From Zygnema cylindricum (lineage: Eukaryota > Streptophyta > Zygnematophyceae > Zygnematales > Zygnemataceae): 64,000 nt of DNA. A program made the position numbers and the translations under genes. The stretch covers positions 164,763 to 228,762 of the forward strand of contig JBBHKE010002227.1 of the NCBI GenBank assembly GCA_037447655.1, given 5' to 3'. Within the stretch, counting starts at the first letter, position 1, and the number at the start of each line of letters is the position of its first letter. The notes under the pieces were generated by a model that saw only the letters and a list, made by a program, of their open reading frames with translations, searched no databases and was not told the DNA's origin. Below, one piece after another: positions 10,567-22,200 of the stretch.

Positions 10567-11531
10567 ATGGAACAGAGACGAAATTGCTAAAAAAATTATC
10601 TTGATAACATTCGAACCCGGGTGCGTTCACTCTGTAGCATGTGTTAAGGTGGATGACAGGGCTACCATTTGGTAGACCATTCCTTTACCAAAAACAGGTG
10701 TGATAAAAATATAAACAGTTTATTTTCTTACCGCTCATTTAACGCGAAAAACTTGCAAACTGCGTTATATGTAATAGTTTTTTGTTTTTTTATGTACGGA
10801 ACAGTACGGAAGGAAATTCATTAACGATTTTTTGCGATTTGATCAAAAGGTTCAATGCGTTTGTTACGTATAATTCGTCACGTACGGTACGTTCGCACTA
10901 ATCGCTGTGAACAACTATGGTTGGGAGTCTACGAGATATTTATCACGTTTGTCGCACGTTTTCGCACTTTTGATTTATGATTCTTTCCACAGAGGAGAAA
11001 TCGACAGTGGACCAGGTACGTTTGCGGATCATGTATCGGATGATTCCTCGCCGCCAGGTCGACCAGTGGGAACTGTTCGGAAAACACGCGGCAGGGAAAG
11101 CGAAAGGAACCTGGAAGCTGCGTGGCACCTTCGCATGTAAAGGTGATTCGTGGCGTTTGTTACTTTGTTTGTTTGGCACGAGAGAACTTACAGAAAAGAT
11201 TTGACTACCGTAAGATGAGTACGGATTGCACGGAAAAGTGATGGTTCCAGACTGCCGATTGCAGGCACGAGTGTAGACACATTGGGCGGCGGAGATAAAA
11301 TCAGGTCTTCTTGAGAATCACAAAGCGAGGGTTCAGATTCAAGACTTGCGGGCGGGAGTCAATATCGAGAACAAGGTCGGCGAGAGTTGGCTGCACACGC
11401 GCGGGTTTTGGACGTTTGTAATGATTTGTACAGCTAACCCCGTGGTTTGAGGAATCTTCCGGGACCCTAAATTCAAAATTACTCCGTCTTTGCTAGATAT
11501 AATCAGTTTCAAAAGTAGGTGAAAGTAGGCC

Positions 11532-11553
11532 CATACAATATGCATATTGTATG
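11532..11553. repeat. Perfect 22-bp palindrome
   Basis: CATACAATATG followed directly by its reverse complement; a further ACATACAATATG lies just downstream at about 11559 and an inverted CATATTGTAT at about 11581. No function assigned. Confidence 0.85.
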
Positions 11554-12525
11554 CAAAACATACAATATGACCTTATGACCCATATTGTATTCGGACCTGT
11601 TCGGACCAATTAAAACATTCGGACCAAAAAAAAAAATTTCACCGTCAGATTCGGACGATCGGACGGTCTCTGATCAAAGTAGCGATTTGGTTGAACCTTT
11701 GCGGGACAGGAAATAGCATTACGAAAACCAGGAGCAGATACAGGTTCTGACTTGTTCGTACAACCTACTTGCCGTACGTGATACCAAACGGGATTCGGAA
11801 TATTTCCGTTTTCGTACCCGTACGTTTTGAACGACCCTGTTAAATTTAAATTATTGGTATGCCACGTGCAACCCTGCCAACAACCTCTGTAGACTGTAGC
11901 CTCTGTAGCAGACTGCTGTATTGTACTGTACTGTACTGTAGCGGTGACGCTGTCACGCGAGTTGTCAGAGCCGTCGGTACGGACTCACATTTTTGGCGGG
12001 TTTTGGTGGACACCCGTCATCATATAATGGGGTTTCCTCAAAAGTGTACGATACGTCCACCGAGCCATGTGGCGTGTCACCTAGCAAGTCTCTATGCGTA
12101 ACACAACATTTGTACCTTTGCTTTGTACTTTTGTACCTCCCATCCTCTGGATATATGAACCCTCGTTTCCTTTCCTTTGAAAGGAGAGGTTTGGGAAGCA
12201 GGAAGTAAAAGAAATCTAAAAAAAATTGAACTTTAACTTTTTCGACGCAACTTCTACTGGGGCCTCAAACTGCTGTGGAGACCTTGAAAGGAAGAAGAAA
12301 ATAGTGTGGAAGGACGACACTCTTATTGAAAGAAAGGCAGGAAAAGAGGTTCAACCCTAAAAGTTGTCTCTTCCCTTCCTCTCCTTTTCGTTCTTTAACC
12401 GCCACGTTCACCTTTTTCCACTCTCGGCTCTTCGCTCCAATTATTGAAAATATCTTCAATGCCTCTCGTCTTGTGTTCTGTGCTTTTCCTTTTTTCCTCT
12501 CATTTTATGACTTTACTTGTCTCTC

Positions 12526-12645
12526 TCTTCTCTTGTCTCTTTCTTCTCTTGTCTCTTTCTTCTCTTGTCTCTTTCTTCTCTTGTCTCTTTCTTCTCTTGT
12601 CTCTTTCTTCTCTTGTCTCTTTCTTCTCTTGTCTCTTTCTTCCGG
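12526..12645. repeat. 16-bp minisatellite (about 7 copies)
   Basis: Unit TCTCTTTCTTCTCTTG repeated with almost no change. The unit length is not a multiple of three, so all three frames stay open and give Leu/Ser/Phe-rich artefact ORFs. Confidence 0.9.
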
Positions 12646-12699
12646 TTCCTCAATCTTGTTGTGTGCTTTACCACTCGAATATCCATCATATGTCTTTGT

Positions 12700-14189
12700 T
12701 CGCTCCTCTTTTTTTTTTGTCTTTGTTTTTTTTGTTTTTTTTTTATGGCCTCAGTCTGGCCTAGGTTCTGTCGCTTTGCCTCTCTTGACCTCTCTCCTCT
12801 CTCCTTTTCCCAAATTCCTCTTTCTCATGGCCAACCACCATTATTTACCCTCCAAATTTAGTTCATTTTCTCGCAATAAGACCAAAAAACGTCTGTCGGT
12901 TTCTGCTGATTGAGACCTTTTTTTTCTTTGTACGGTGGATCCATGTGGGTTGGTATTTTTCCGTACATACGGTACACTTAAAAATTGTACCTTTTTTTTC
13001 TTGCCTCTCAAACTCGTTTATCTTATTAAATTGTTATTCATTTCACAGAACGGTAAGGATTATCCCCTCTAATTGCCCACTTCCAATAAAATTTCCGACA
13101 ATTGTGCACGGAGAATATGGACGGTGATAACCTTTGAAAAGTTGGATTTAAATTGAAATTTTAAGGTCTACTAAGCCCTCCATCGCTATAAGAGTTATTG
13201 AATTATTCTCTTTCATGCTTTATTATGATTTACTATACCCAACTAATGTTTGCAATGTGGCTCGTTGTGGTAACTATTAGTTTTATCGACGCTAATTTAT
13301 GACTCGGGTGAAAAAAAGACGCACACTAATCGGAACTATCAACTCTACAGCGATGGGCATTGTAGTGTCTTCAGATTTATTAATTTTTTGTTTTTTTTTT
13401 TTTTTTTGGCTTACATTTGACTTTTCACAATAAACATTGCAAGGACAAGTTTATTGTTTGAAACTAGTATGGCACATCTGTCGTTTGGGGTTTTTGTACA
13501 TTGAAATGCTAAAAACTTGCCTAAAGGGGCAACACTATCCTACCTTACAATTGTGAACATATGTCACAACTTTCACCTGTGGGAGTAGTGTCCATTTTCC
13601 ATGTTTCTTATTCTGTACTTAAATTATACGGAAGCTTTTTCTCCGCAATATGTGTAGTACCACACAAGGTAATGCTTGGGGGGACTCGATGAAGAGCTCC
13701 TTTTTGTACGTAATTTTTTATCGATAGGAGTTTTGTTTTGTTTTGTTTTTCACAAGCATGAAGCCTTGGATGAAGACGAGGGGGGAAAGAGAGATGAACG
13801 CAAGGAATGGTACACCGCCCATCATTATTAGAGTTAAGAACACTGATATGGTCGTGACTTTTTTTGGCCGAAAGTCATAAAATAGTGTTGACAATTTTTA
13901 AGAACGTGGACAACAATCTGCCACGTCTCCTGGCACTAAATCAGTATTATATATTCTAAGTTTGCATTAGCACCAATAAATCTTTTAACAATAAAAATGA
14001 TGGGCGGTCTCGTCAATATAGAGATCCTAGCCAATCCATTGGGACTTAATAACTGAAAACTTATACGGATAATCTCAGTTTTGGGCCATTGTCTGATCAG
14101 AGGTCGAGGTTTAATGAGTTGGTCTTTGTAGGGATTCATATTGAATTGGTTTTTATGCCGTAATCAACAATATCGGCATAATTTGTAGT
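12700..14189. other. No gene recognised
   Basis: T-rich runs at 12700-12745 and 13385-13408; otherwise unremarkable AT-rich DNA. No protein motif or repeat shared with other parts of the window was seen. Confidence 0.4.
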
Positions 14190-14250
14190 AAGACATTATT
14201 AAAAAGCACGAAGATAAACCGTCTGAGTACATGGTAATAATAGAAAAAAA
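14190..14250 (-). mobile_element. Detached 3' tail of the RLE retrotransposon
   Basis: On the minus strand it reads CCATGTACTCAGACGGTTTA ending in a T-rich, AATAA-like tail. This matches the 3' end of the complete copies (TGTACTCAGATGGTTTTACC at about 35330 and 38322). Probably a severely 5'-truncated insertion. Confidence 0.5.
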
Positions 14251-15194
14251 GCAAGACCAACCACATCTCATCCCGCGAATTTATGGGCGTGATCGATATG
14301 TGGCAACGTATGATTGCTGATCCCCTCAACAATCCGCGATAAGCAATATGTTCGGCATAGTAGGGTCATAGTACAGGACACACCTAAAAAACTTTTGTAC
14401 TCTTTTAAAAAGCTTTAAGACCGAGAAATTTTTTCACACAAAATGAAAACCGGACAGAACTATATATTTGTTTTCTCTGTTTTTACACTCTTGCATCTGT
14501 TCTTTGCTGCGTGCACTGTGATCGACCCAAAATCCAACGGCTGTATGTTTATAAACTATCGTGTCACTAAAAAGTTTGCCATATTCGGTGGTATACATTG
14601 AAAACGGCAATTTTTAAGGGACGTTTCATTAACAATTTTGAAAATGGGTCTTTTTTGGGGCAGAATCCTTCGTTCGTATTAGCTGTAGTGAATTGCTCTG
14701 TCCAAATTATCAAGATTTATTGAAGTTAAATGTAATATATTGATTTATCCGTTAAATCGGGAACGCTACAAAACTTTTTTTTCAATAATTAGAAGCTTCT
14801 CCTCGTAAATGAAACTTAGCCTATTTGTGATGATTTCAAAGTCCTATAAGCTCGGAGTCTAAAATCAGAATAGAAAATTTCTTTTGTTAGTCTGATGTTT
14901 ACAACAATGTCACTTCCTAACCAGACTATGACCTCAATGACTCACCCTTTCACAGTGGCTAGAGACAACAACCTCGAAAGTGCATTCTGGTGTCCTTAGA
15001 TCACATGTCTTGTTATATTCTTGTCATTGCCAAAAGGCCGACAGTTGTGCACAAGGCAGAGATGTTTGTACTATGTCCCATCAGTATGTGCTTCCAGAGT
15101 CATAGTCACATGCATAATACCGGTAAAAACACAAAAATATGTACCAGTATTCGGCATGTAAATGCATCAAATTAGGGTAATAGGTCCACAATAT
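14251..15194. other. No gene recognised
   Basis: AT-rich, with no reading frame longer than about 60 codons and no repeat identified. Confidence 0.4.
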
Positions 15195-15310
15195 GTCCTT
15201 AAAAAGGTGGGAACGAGCTTTATTAAGAAAGCGGGATCGTGAACCATCCGAGTACATGGAAACAAAGAAAACAAACAGAACAAATGAAACTACAAGGAGT
15301 GCAAGAGCGA
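15195..15310 (-). mobile_element. Second detached 3' tail of the RLE retrotransposon
   Basis: The reverse strand carries CATGTACTCGGATGGTTCAC followed by TTAATAAAG, the same tail as at 1600-1650, 14190-14250, 35320-35360 and 38312-38352. There is no coding part, so this is a short 5'-truncated insertion. Confidence 0.55.
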
Positions 15311-15910
15311 AAAACAAGGTCGCACTTGTTCACCGCCTTCTGTTATTACTACAGCTCTATCAATTGACAACTGCAAAAGTGTGTGCACACAATCTAGGTC
15401 AAACTTGGTAAACTCTACCCAACAACATTAATCAGCCATCATCCTGGCTAAGTATTGTTTTTATCACCAGAAGTACATCTGGTTCCCTGTTTGTTTTATT
15501 CAGCACACACCGAAAAACCTATCTTGGGAACAAGACAGTAGAGGAAATCATTAGCATGGGCTTTACGTAAGTGTTAGTGATCCTAATTCAATTGCTGTTT
15601 TTGAACCGTTGAAAGTATTAGCCTTCAGAAAATTTCTTTCAGCTTGAGAGGCTAAAGTTTACAGGCACTGATATAGTATCGTTAAATATAACAACAATAC
15701 AAGGTGTAAATTGCTGTTAAATTGTTATTGAGAAGGATCATCCTCATTGAACACCTCAGATCCCGTTATTGGCACCATATGAAGATGAATTGCGACGTCT
15801 TTTTCACGGACAAGAAACACCATCTCGAAAGGATGAGGTCATACAACGAGAAAAAAGTGTGAAAATAACAAACCACAGCAAGACGAAGGCACCGTAATCT
15901 TTTAAGAGCT

Positions 15911-15916
15911 TTTATT
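15911..15916 (-). other. Candidate polyadenylation signal of the ELL-like gene
   Basis: AATAAA on the minus strand, about 325 nt downstream of the stop codon at 16240. It is the best-placed canonical hexamer; use is inferred. Confidence 0.45.
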
Positions 15917-16239
15917 CGACAACAGTGACATGGGAACAAAATTGCTTATTAGTGACTCGTTATCAATAATTTCCATTGCTCAATTTTCTATAGAAAGCTA
16001 TCAAATAAATTGGGCGAAGTAGAGGTGGAAGAGGAGAGGAGGGGAGGAGAGGTAGGGAGGCTGGGGGCGGAGGGATCCGACATGAAGAGCCGTCATACAT
16101 GTAAATTCAGTACCATGTGCGTAGCCAAAATTTTGTGCTCCCATGACCTCCGGTGTAAATAGTCAAAAATTGAAGTTGAAATAAGGATAGCATCGATAAT
16201 GAGCGCCCCTTACAAAGCCCCTTTGTGCTGAGAAGAGGT

Positions 16240-19200
16240 TCAGGTGCGGTCATGTGTCTGAACAAAATCCGTTATTCTCCGTTTAATCACCTGCAAACAA
16301 ATACAAACCAAAGCCCAGAGCTTTTAACGCACAATTTTCACATTTTTTTCGAGTGTGGAACAAAAGCGAGTGCATAAAAAATTGTCAAACAGATTTACAT
16401 AAAAAGGCTTAGAACCAAGAAAAAATCCTCGCATGATTTTCCCTAAGTGAGGATCCCGCCTTTGTGTGTGTGTATATGTGTGTGTAAGCTTCAGCCAAAC
16501 AAACCACCTTTGCTCAGTTTAACACTATCTCTACTCATCATGAAATCCAAAAAATGACAAATTCTAACAATTTATTCCTGCAGTCTAAATGAACAAGTAG
16601 CTTTTCACAGTTTGGACTAGTTTTTGAATGTTCAGCTATTTCAGAACCCATATATTTTGCTTCCTACTGTATGTGTATTGATCAAGTGTCTTTCTCCACG
16701 TGCCTATGGATTTTCAGATTCTAATCCAACAGTATAGAGACGAAATGACAAAAAAAACCTCTCAGATCGGATATGCAACTCTGATTTTGGTTTCTCTTGA
16801 ACCCAAAAACTCAAATATCCCTGACAAAAAAAATTATCGTGCCACATGAGACTCTGAACTACACCGTGAATCACTATTAACATTACAACACTAAATGAGT
16901 CGCGGATTTTTCTGCCCTCTGGCCACAAAATAACGTTATTAATACTAATTGGTTTTTTCTTACCGCTCATTCTTTTAGCTGTCCATAATCCACTTCATTC
17001 GGACCAGAAATATGATTATTAAAACTAACAAAGTCCTCATATTGATTCTTTCTTGACGTTAATAGCCATTCACGCCGCCCCATTCCTCCCAATCCCCCTC
17101 CCCCTCCCCTCTATGCCCACAAAACATTCTTCATGGATCTCCACTTTTACTCCCTATAGTGGAATCCCCCTTGCTTCAGAAAAGCTAAAAACGAAGACAA
17201 GAACACCTATCTGTCCTAAACCACTTTTGGCATAAAAGACAAAACAACATTTCTTTGGAACGTAGATTTCTACCTCAAAAACCCAAAACTGTAACTGTAG
17301 TCGGCATCCTATTTGGCGTCACTCATAAGAATTCAACATCGTTTGAAAGTTATATTGGTTTTTCACATACAGAAACCAAAAATAAGAAACGTACAAACCA
17401 AGGTATGTTTGTACGTTTGTTATTTTTGAGTTGAACTTTTTAACATAAAATAGAAATGAAAAACTGATTATAGTTTGCCGGGGTACTGTTCACTGCCCTT
17501 CGAGAGAACACAGTAATTCGATCATTACAGCTTCCAAATCTGTTGCACGGTTTCCTATTTGTCGTGTATATCCAATATGTGATAATCATTCATTGCCCGA
17601 TACCGATTATCGGACCGATATACATAATCAAAATTTACCGATGATAAATTTTGCAAAAAAAAGACAGAATTTACTTCTGTCAAAAACGATACACCAAAAA
17701 CTAGTGGCTGAAATGTACACATTCCGAATTCAATAGGCCCAACTTTACTGTCAACGGGCGAAAAAAAAATTGTGAACCAGCAAAGTCAGGGGAGGCGATT
17801 CTTTAGCGTGTCCTCTACATGTGGAAAATATATATAAAATACATCAAAAATATGTGGAGACACATACGTTGACCCACTCAGCATAGTACACCGTGAATTG
17901 TTTTTAGTGTTAACAACTTTAATTCAGTGCTAGTCATTTCTGGCCCCTGAACATATAAATAATGTTAATAATAATACTTTATTTTTCTTAACGCTGATTG
18001 GGTAAGCGGCTGCAAATCGTCCACATCTCACGGACCGATATTAGAATTATAAACACAAATAAACCCAACGCTGGATATTTCTTAACACTAACAGCGATTC
18101 ACAGTGTACTTATAATACCTTTTATGTTATATATTACATATTGAAATATATTGAGACTTGGAACAATCAATTAACTACAGGCATTGATGGCCAATTATGG
18201 GCCTGCAACTCATCTGATATAAAACCCTACTATTATCAAAATCATCGAATAGTGATCACAACACTAAACCCGGCCCTAGAATGATATTGTTGATTCTAAT
18301 TTCCCATTGATACTAATATCAGCTATGTTATATGTCATGGAGGTTTTCCAATATTCGATATATGCAATTCCAAGTGGTCTGAATATTCGAAAATACCAAT
18401 GCAATATATCGTATGGCCAGTAATTGTGATGCACCGATATACTGACATCAAGGTCAGTATTTAAACTACTTACTACCATACCACCGCAACAGTATAACAT
18501 GGTAAGCACTCGAAACCGACATCGTAAGCAAAAACTAAATTTTAAGCTGGAAAAGTAGTAATTCCTATTGTTGCTTCTGGTTGTTCCCATACTCAGTGCA
18601 ACAGGTAAAAAACAATAGATTCACACTTAAGCAAATCTTAAAAGCACAAAACATGAATGGTTACATTCGGCTCCTGGCCCAAGCTGACACAGAGTTTAAA
18701 TCGACTTGATAAGAATTCAATGCGGCAGCTTGGTTGCAGCTTAAAACAAAACAAAAAAAAAATGGGCTCACCTGTAACTCTGTATGTAAGACAGTAAAAA
18801 CCGCCAGCATTCTTGTGTGGCGCTGCAATAATAGCAAGAGGGAAAAAGCTTCAGTTCAGTACAAAAGCTTGGGCCACAATAACTTTAAATGTCGATTCTT
18901 TGTAGCGAAACACAAAAGACCTCAAACTATTCCTAAACATCTGTATGTGAAAACATAAACTTAAACATACATGTTTTGTATGCAGGAAATATTTCTAGTC
19001 CCGCTTCACTAATTACAGCCAGCGGTTAAGGAAACGACCAAGTACATTACATGAAAGAAATAACCATTTCATAAGAACTGGTTCAAGACCAAAATCATCG
19101 ACTTTCATCAGTTATCGGCTCAAAATTCCTGGCACAACATTTACGTTGATCAAGAATCGCAATATGCCATTATCCTTAACAAAGATAATTAGTAATTACA

Positions 19201-22200
19201 TATTCCATAAATTATCCACATTCATCCAGCTTTGCCAACCTCCAGCTCACTGATATGACCACTTCGTGCATCTTCTCTCAACATCCTCGTAGAAGGATTG
19301 CAACAGAGCATCTACTCACATTCCCATGAGAACTAGGAGCAAATGTGTTTTTTTTTCATATAAAATTTACATAGCTCATGATATCCGCAGATATACAAAT
19401 AAAAATTTAATTGTGATCCCATAGCCAATAGAACACATCTATATCACATAGGCTGTAAGATTCCTAATCAGAAAACCATAGCTGCAGTAAAATGGCAAGT
19501 CATTCCAGAATCAAGACTCAAACTGAACTGTTCAACACATCAAGCAGAGCTCCCCTCCTCTGGAAATTTTACTTCATAATGGGGAACACACGAGCCCTAC
19601 CGGATTCATTTGCTTGTACTTTTTCTTTAACTTCGCATGTATAATCTTGCGCTCTTCCTCATCTTCTTCCTTCTGTAGTCCCTTTTTGATGGCTAGGAAG
19701 TCATCCCTGCAAATCGAGTACCACACACTAAGTTTGATATCCCTTGTCTGAAGATACATCATCACAAATGAAAACCACAGACTTCTGATGAAAAAGCAAA
19801 AGAACGGAAACATATCTACTGAATAAGTGTAACAATAAGAATATACCAGCAAATGGAAAGATACAGAACTTTCATTGTCGACTATGTTAACATGAAAAGC
19901 CGAGTCAACAAACGAAGTCTAGGCAAAAACAGAAGCGTCGTCATATCTAGCCAGTCAAGCCAAATCAGCCTCTACAATTCCTTCATCAACTTCACTGTCA
20001 GCAACTCTGGCTTCCTTCCTCCAGCCTCCCTTTTCCACCTCTGTCCCTCTCTCATTCACTTTTAGTCTACTACCTGTTTGCTGACGTTTTTTCTCATCCC
20101 AAGCAACTGGTGAATCAAGAGAAAGCGTCACTTTTAACGCACCTGTCTGTTTCGAGAACATCATTGAGGAGCTTATATACACGGAACTTTTCATGAAATT
20201 CTTTCTCGTACTCCAAGCATCTGATCAACACACCATCACACCTAACAGTTATGGTGAGCATCCTGTCATGTCGCTCCTGGATCAGTTTAAAATGAACTAC
20301 CTTGACCCAGATAAATTCTTGATTTGCTTGAACAAAGTAGAAACATACAAGGTAATTACATATACTGGATAAGTAGAACTACTGGCAAGAAAACACAAGT
20401 GGGACAGAAATGTGTACACTGTCAGAATCTTTGTACAATTACTTAGATTTCCTATGATTGTTATTGATTACTGCCAAATAACTCCAGTAATCACGTATAT
20501 GCAATCACTCTATACCAAAAGCTTCTTGGTCAGAATTTCACTTGCAAATACTGAGCAGCAGTCAGGCCTAAACCGCAAAAGAATGCCCAAGGAAACAAAA
20601 AACGGGCAACCAATTTCCGAATTCTTATAAATATTGTGCGCATCAATGCCATGTAGCACATCCTTTCTTGAAAACATTGACCACAGAGAAATTACAAACT
20701 ACACTCCACAATGTCTGTTTGGAAAATTTAGAACAGACTTAATTGTCCAATTATGTCTTCTATTTAACCACAATCACTAGATGTTGTGTTCAAAACAGGG
20801 GAAGAAACGACTTACTGCTCAATGGAATTTAGAGGTCCTCTAAGCTCAGCCTTCTCCTTCTCAAACTTGGCAAAAAAGTCGTCCTTTGGTCGTTTCTGAC
20901 CGTTCATCTTCCCTCCTTGGATCACAGGCAATGCCTCCTCATTCTTTGCCGTGCCCAAAAAACCTCCCTCTTTATTCCCTCCATTAAAAACAGGACCCTT
21001 CTTCATGGGCTTTGACCCAGCATATTCCCCAGCTTGAGAACCAGGCTTCCTTAGAGGACCATCTGTTTTTCCACGATTTCCAATGACGTCAGGATTCGGG
21101 TTAGAGACCACAACTTTAGGGGACGTTTCGTGAAGGGCATGGGCATTCTCTTCAATGCCATTCTCTCCCTCATCAGAGGCCTGTGTCATCTCCATAGAAT
21201 TTCCTCTTTGACCACTCTTTCCACTTCCCGTAACAACGCTCGTTTGGATTTCTGCATGTCTACTTCCTCCAACCTCAGCACGCCCGTCCCTTGTCTCTCT
21301 CCCACCTACATTCTCTTGCTTAGGAGCACTAGACCTCTCTTTCAAGGGGCTTACATCTTTGTTTCTCGATACCACTTTCGAAGCTCCATCCACTCTGTCA
21401 TCTCTCCTCACTACATCATTAATTGAACGCACCTTCTCTCGTCTTACTGGTGTCTGTTTCAGCTCACCGCCCTCAGAAGGAGAGCCAACTGATTGAGATG
21501 TCAGGCTTCCAGTCCTCGCAATTGGTGGCAAAGGTGACGTGTGACGGGATCCTGTCCCCATGCCAGCAGGAGATTGTTTCCAGTTTGCCAGCTTCCCTAC
21601 ATCACCTGTGTATTTCCGTTTTCCAGAGTTCTCAAGGACACGAGACGCCTCCTCACCACCAACTCGTTTTACTACTACAGTATTACCCTTCTGACTTTTC
21701 TTCACCCTTTCTTCATCCTCCCCTGCTTCACTAGAGCTCCTGTCAACCTCATGGGACACCTGATAATTCTTGCTACTTTGAGTTATGACTCTCTCCTTCT
21801 CCATAGTGGCCTTACTGTCTTCTTCCGTACCTCTAGCTTTAAGAGCCCTCTCTGCACCCTTCGCCTGGGAGAATTTTCTACCACCGGATCCCTCCTGGTC
21901 GGCATCTAGATCTTCTTGATCACCGATTTCTGCGCTGAACCCCACTTTTGAACGACCTTCAGTTCCATGCCCACCCTGTTTCGCTCGTTCCTTTGTCTTC
22001 TCCTGTTCTCTCCGTGAACGCTGAATCAATTTTGCCTTCTCTTTCTGCTCTTTCTGCTCTTTCTCCTCTCGTTCCTTCTGCTCCTTTTCCTCCCGTTCTC
22101 GTGCCTGCCTTTCCCGGTCCTCCCTGTCCTTTTCCCTCTTCTCCCTTTCTTGTCTCTCCTTCTCTTTCTTTTCCCTCAATTTCTGCTCTCTCTCCTCCCT

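Larger units (their letters stand above)
9903..12300. other. No gene recognised; palindromes and TACG-rich sequence
   Basis: Contains many TACGG/GTACG motifs like those in the transposon-rich right end of the window. A short plus-strand frame at 10977-11204 (77 codons) contains an exon-like segment bounded by CCACAG at 10992 and a GTACGT at about 11016, but no motif is recognised. Inverted repeats lie at 10403-10428, 10530-10566 and 11532-11553. Confidence 0.4.
16240..20880 (-). other. Occludin/ELL homology domain of the ELL-like gene (end of exon 7 to exon 11)
   Basis: The joined reading frame runs from DDFFAKFEKEKAELRGP through CLEYEKEFHEKFRVYKLLND, DDFLAIKKGLQKEEDEEERK, KKKYKQMNP, RHTRMLAVFTVLHTELQ and VIKRRITDFVQTHDRT. 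This reproduces the three-helix hairpin pattern of the animal ELL/occludin domain: a Y-x-x-x-F-x-x-K-Y-like first helix, a spacing helix, and a final L-x-x-x-I-x-x-x-I-x-x-F helix. In animals this domain binds scaffold subunits of super elongation complexes. The five segments lie on exons up to 2.5 kb apart yet join in phase, which is strong evidence that the gene model is right. Confidence 0.8.

Noticed and set aside
10608-10680. tRNA gene on the minus strand
   Set aside because: GGGTTCGAATG resembles a B box, but there is no A box of the right form and no acceptor stem pairing.
12326-12913. 195-codon hydrophobic frame
   Set aside because: Driven by the 16-bp minisatellite and T-rich runs; all three frames look alike.
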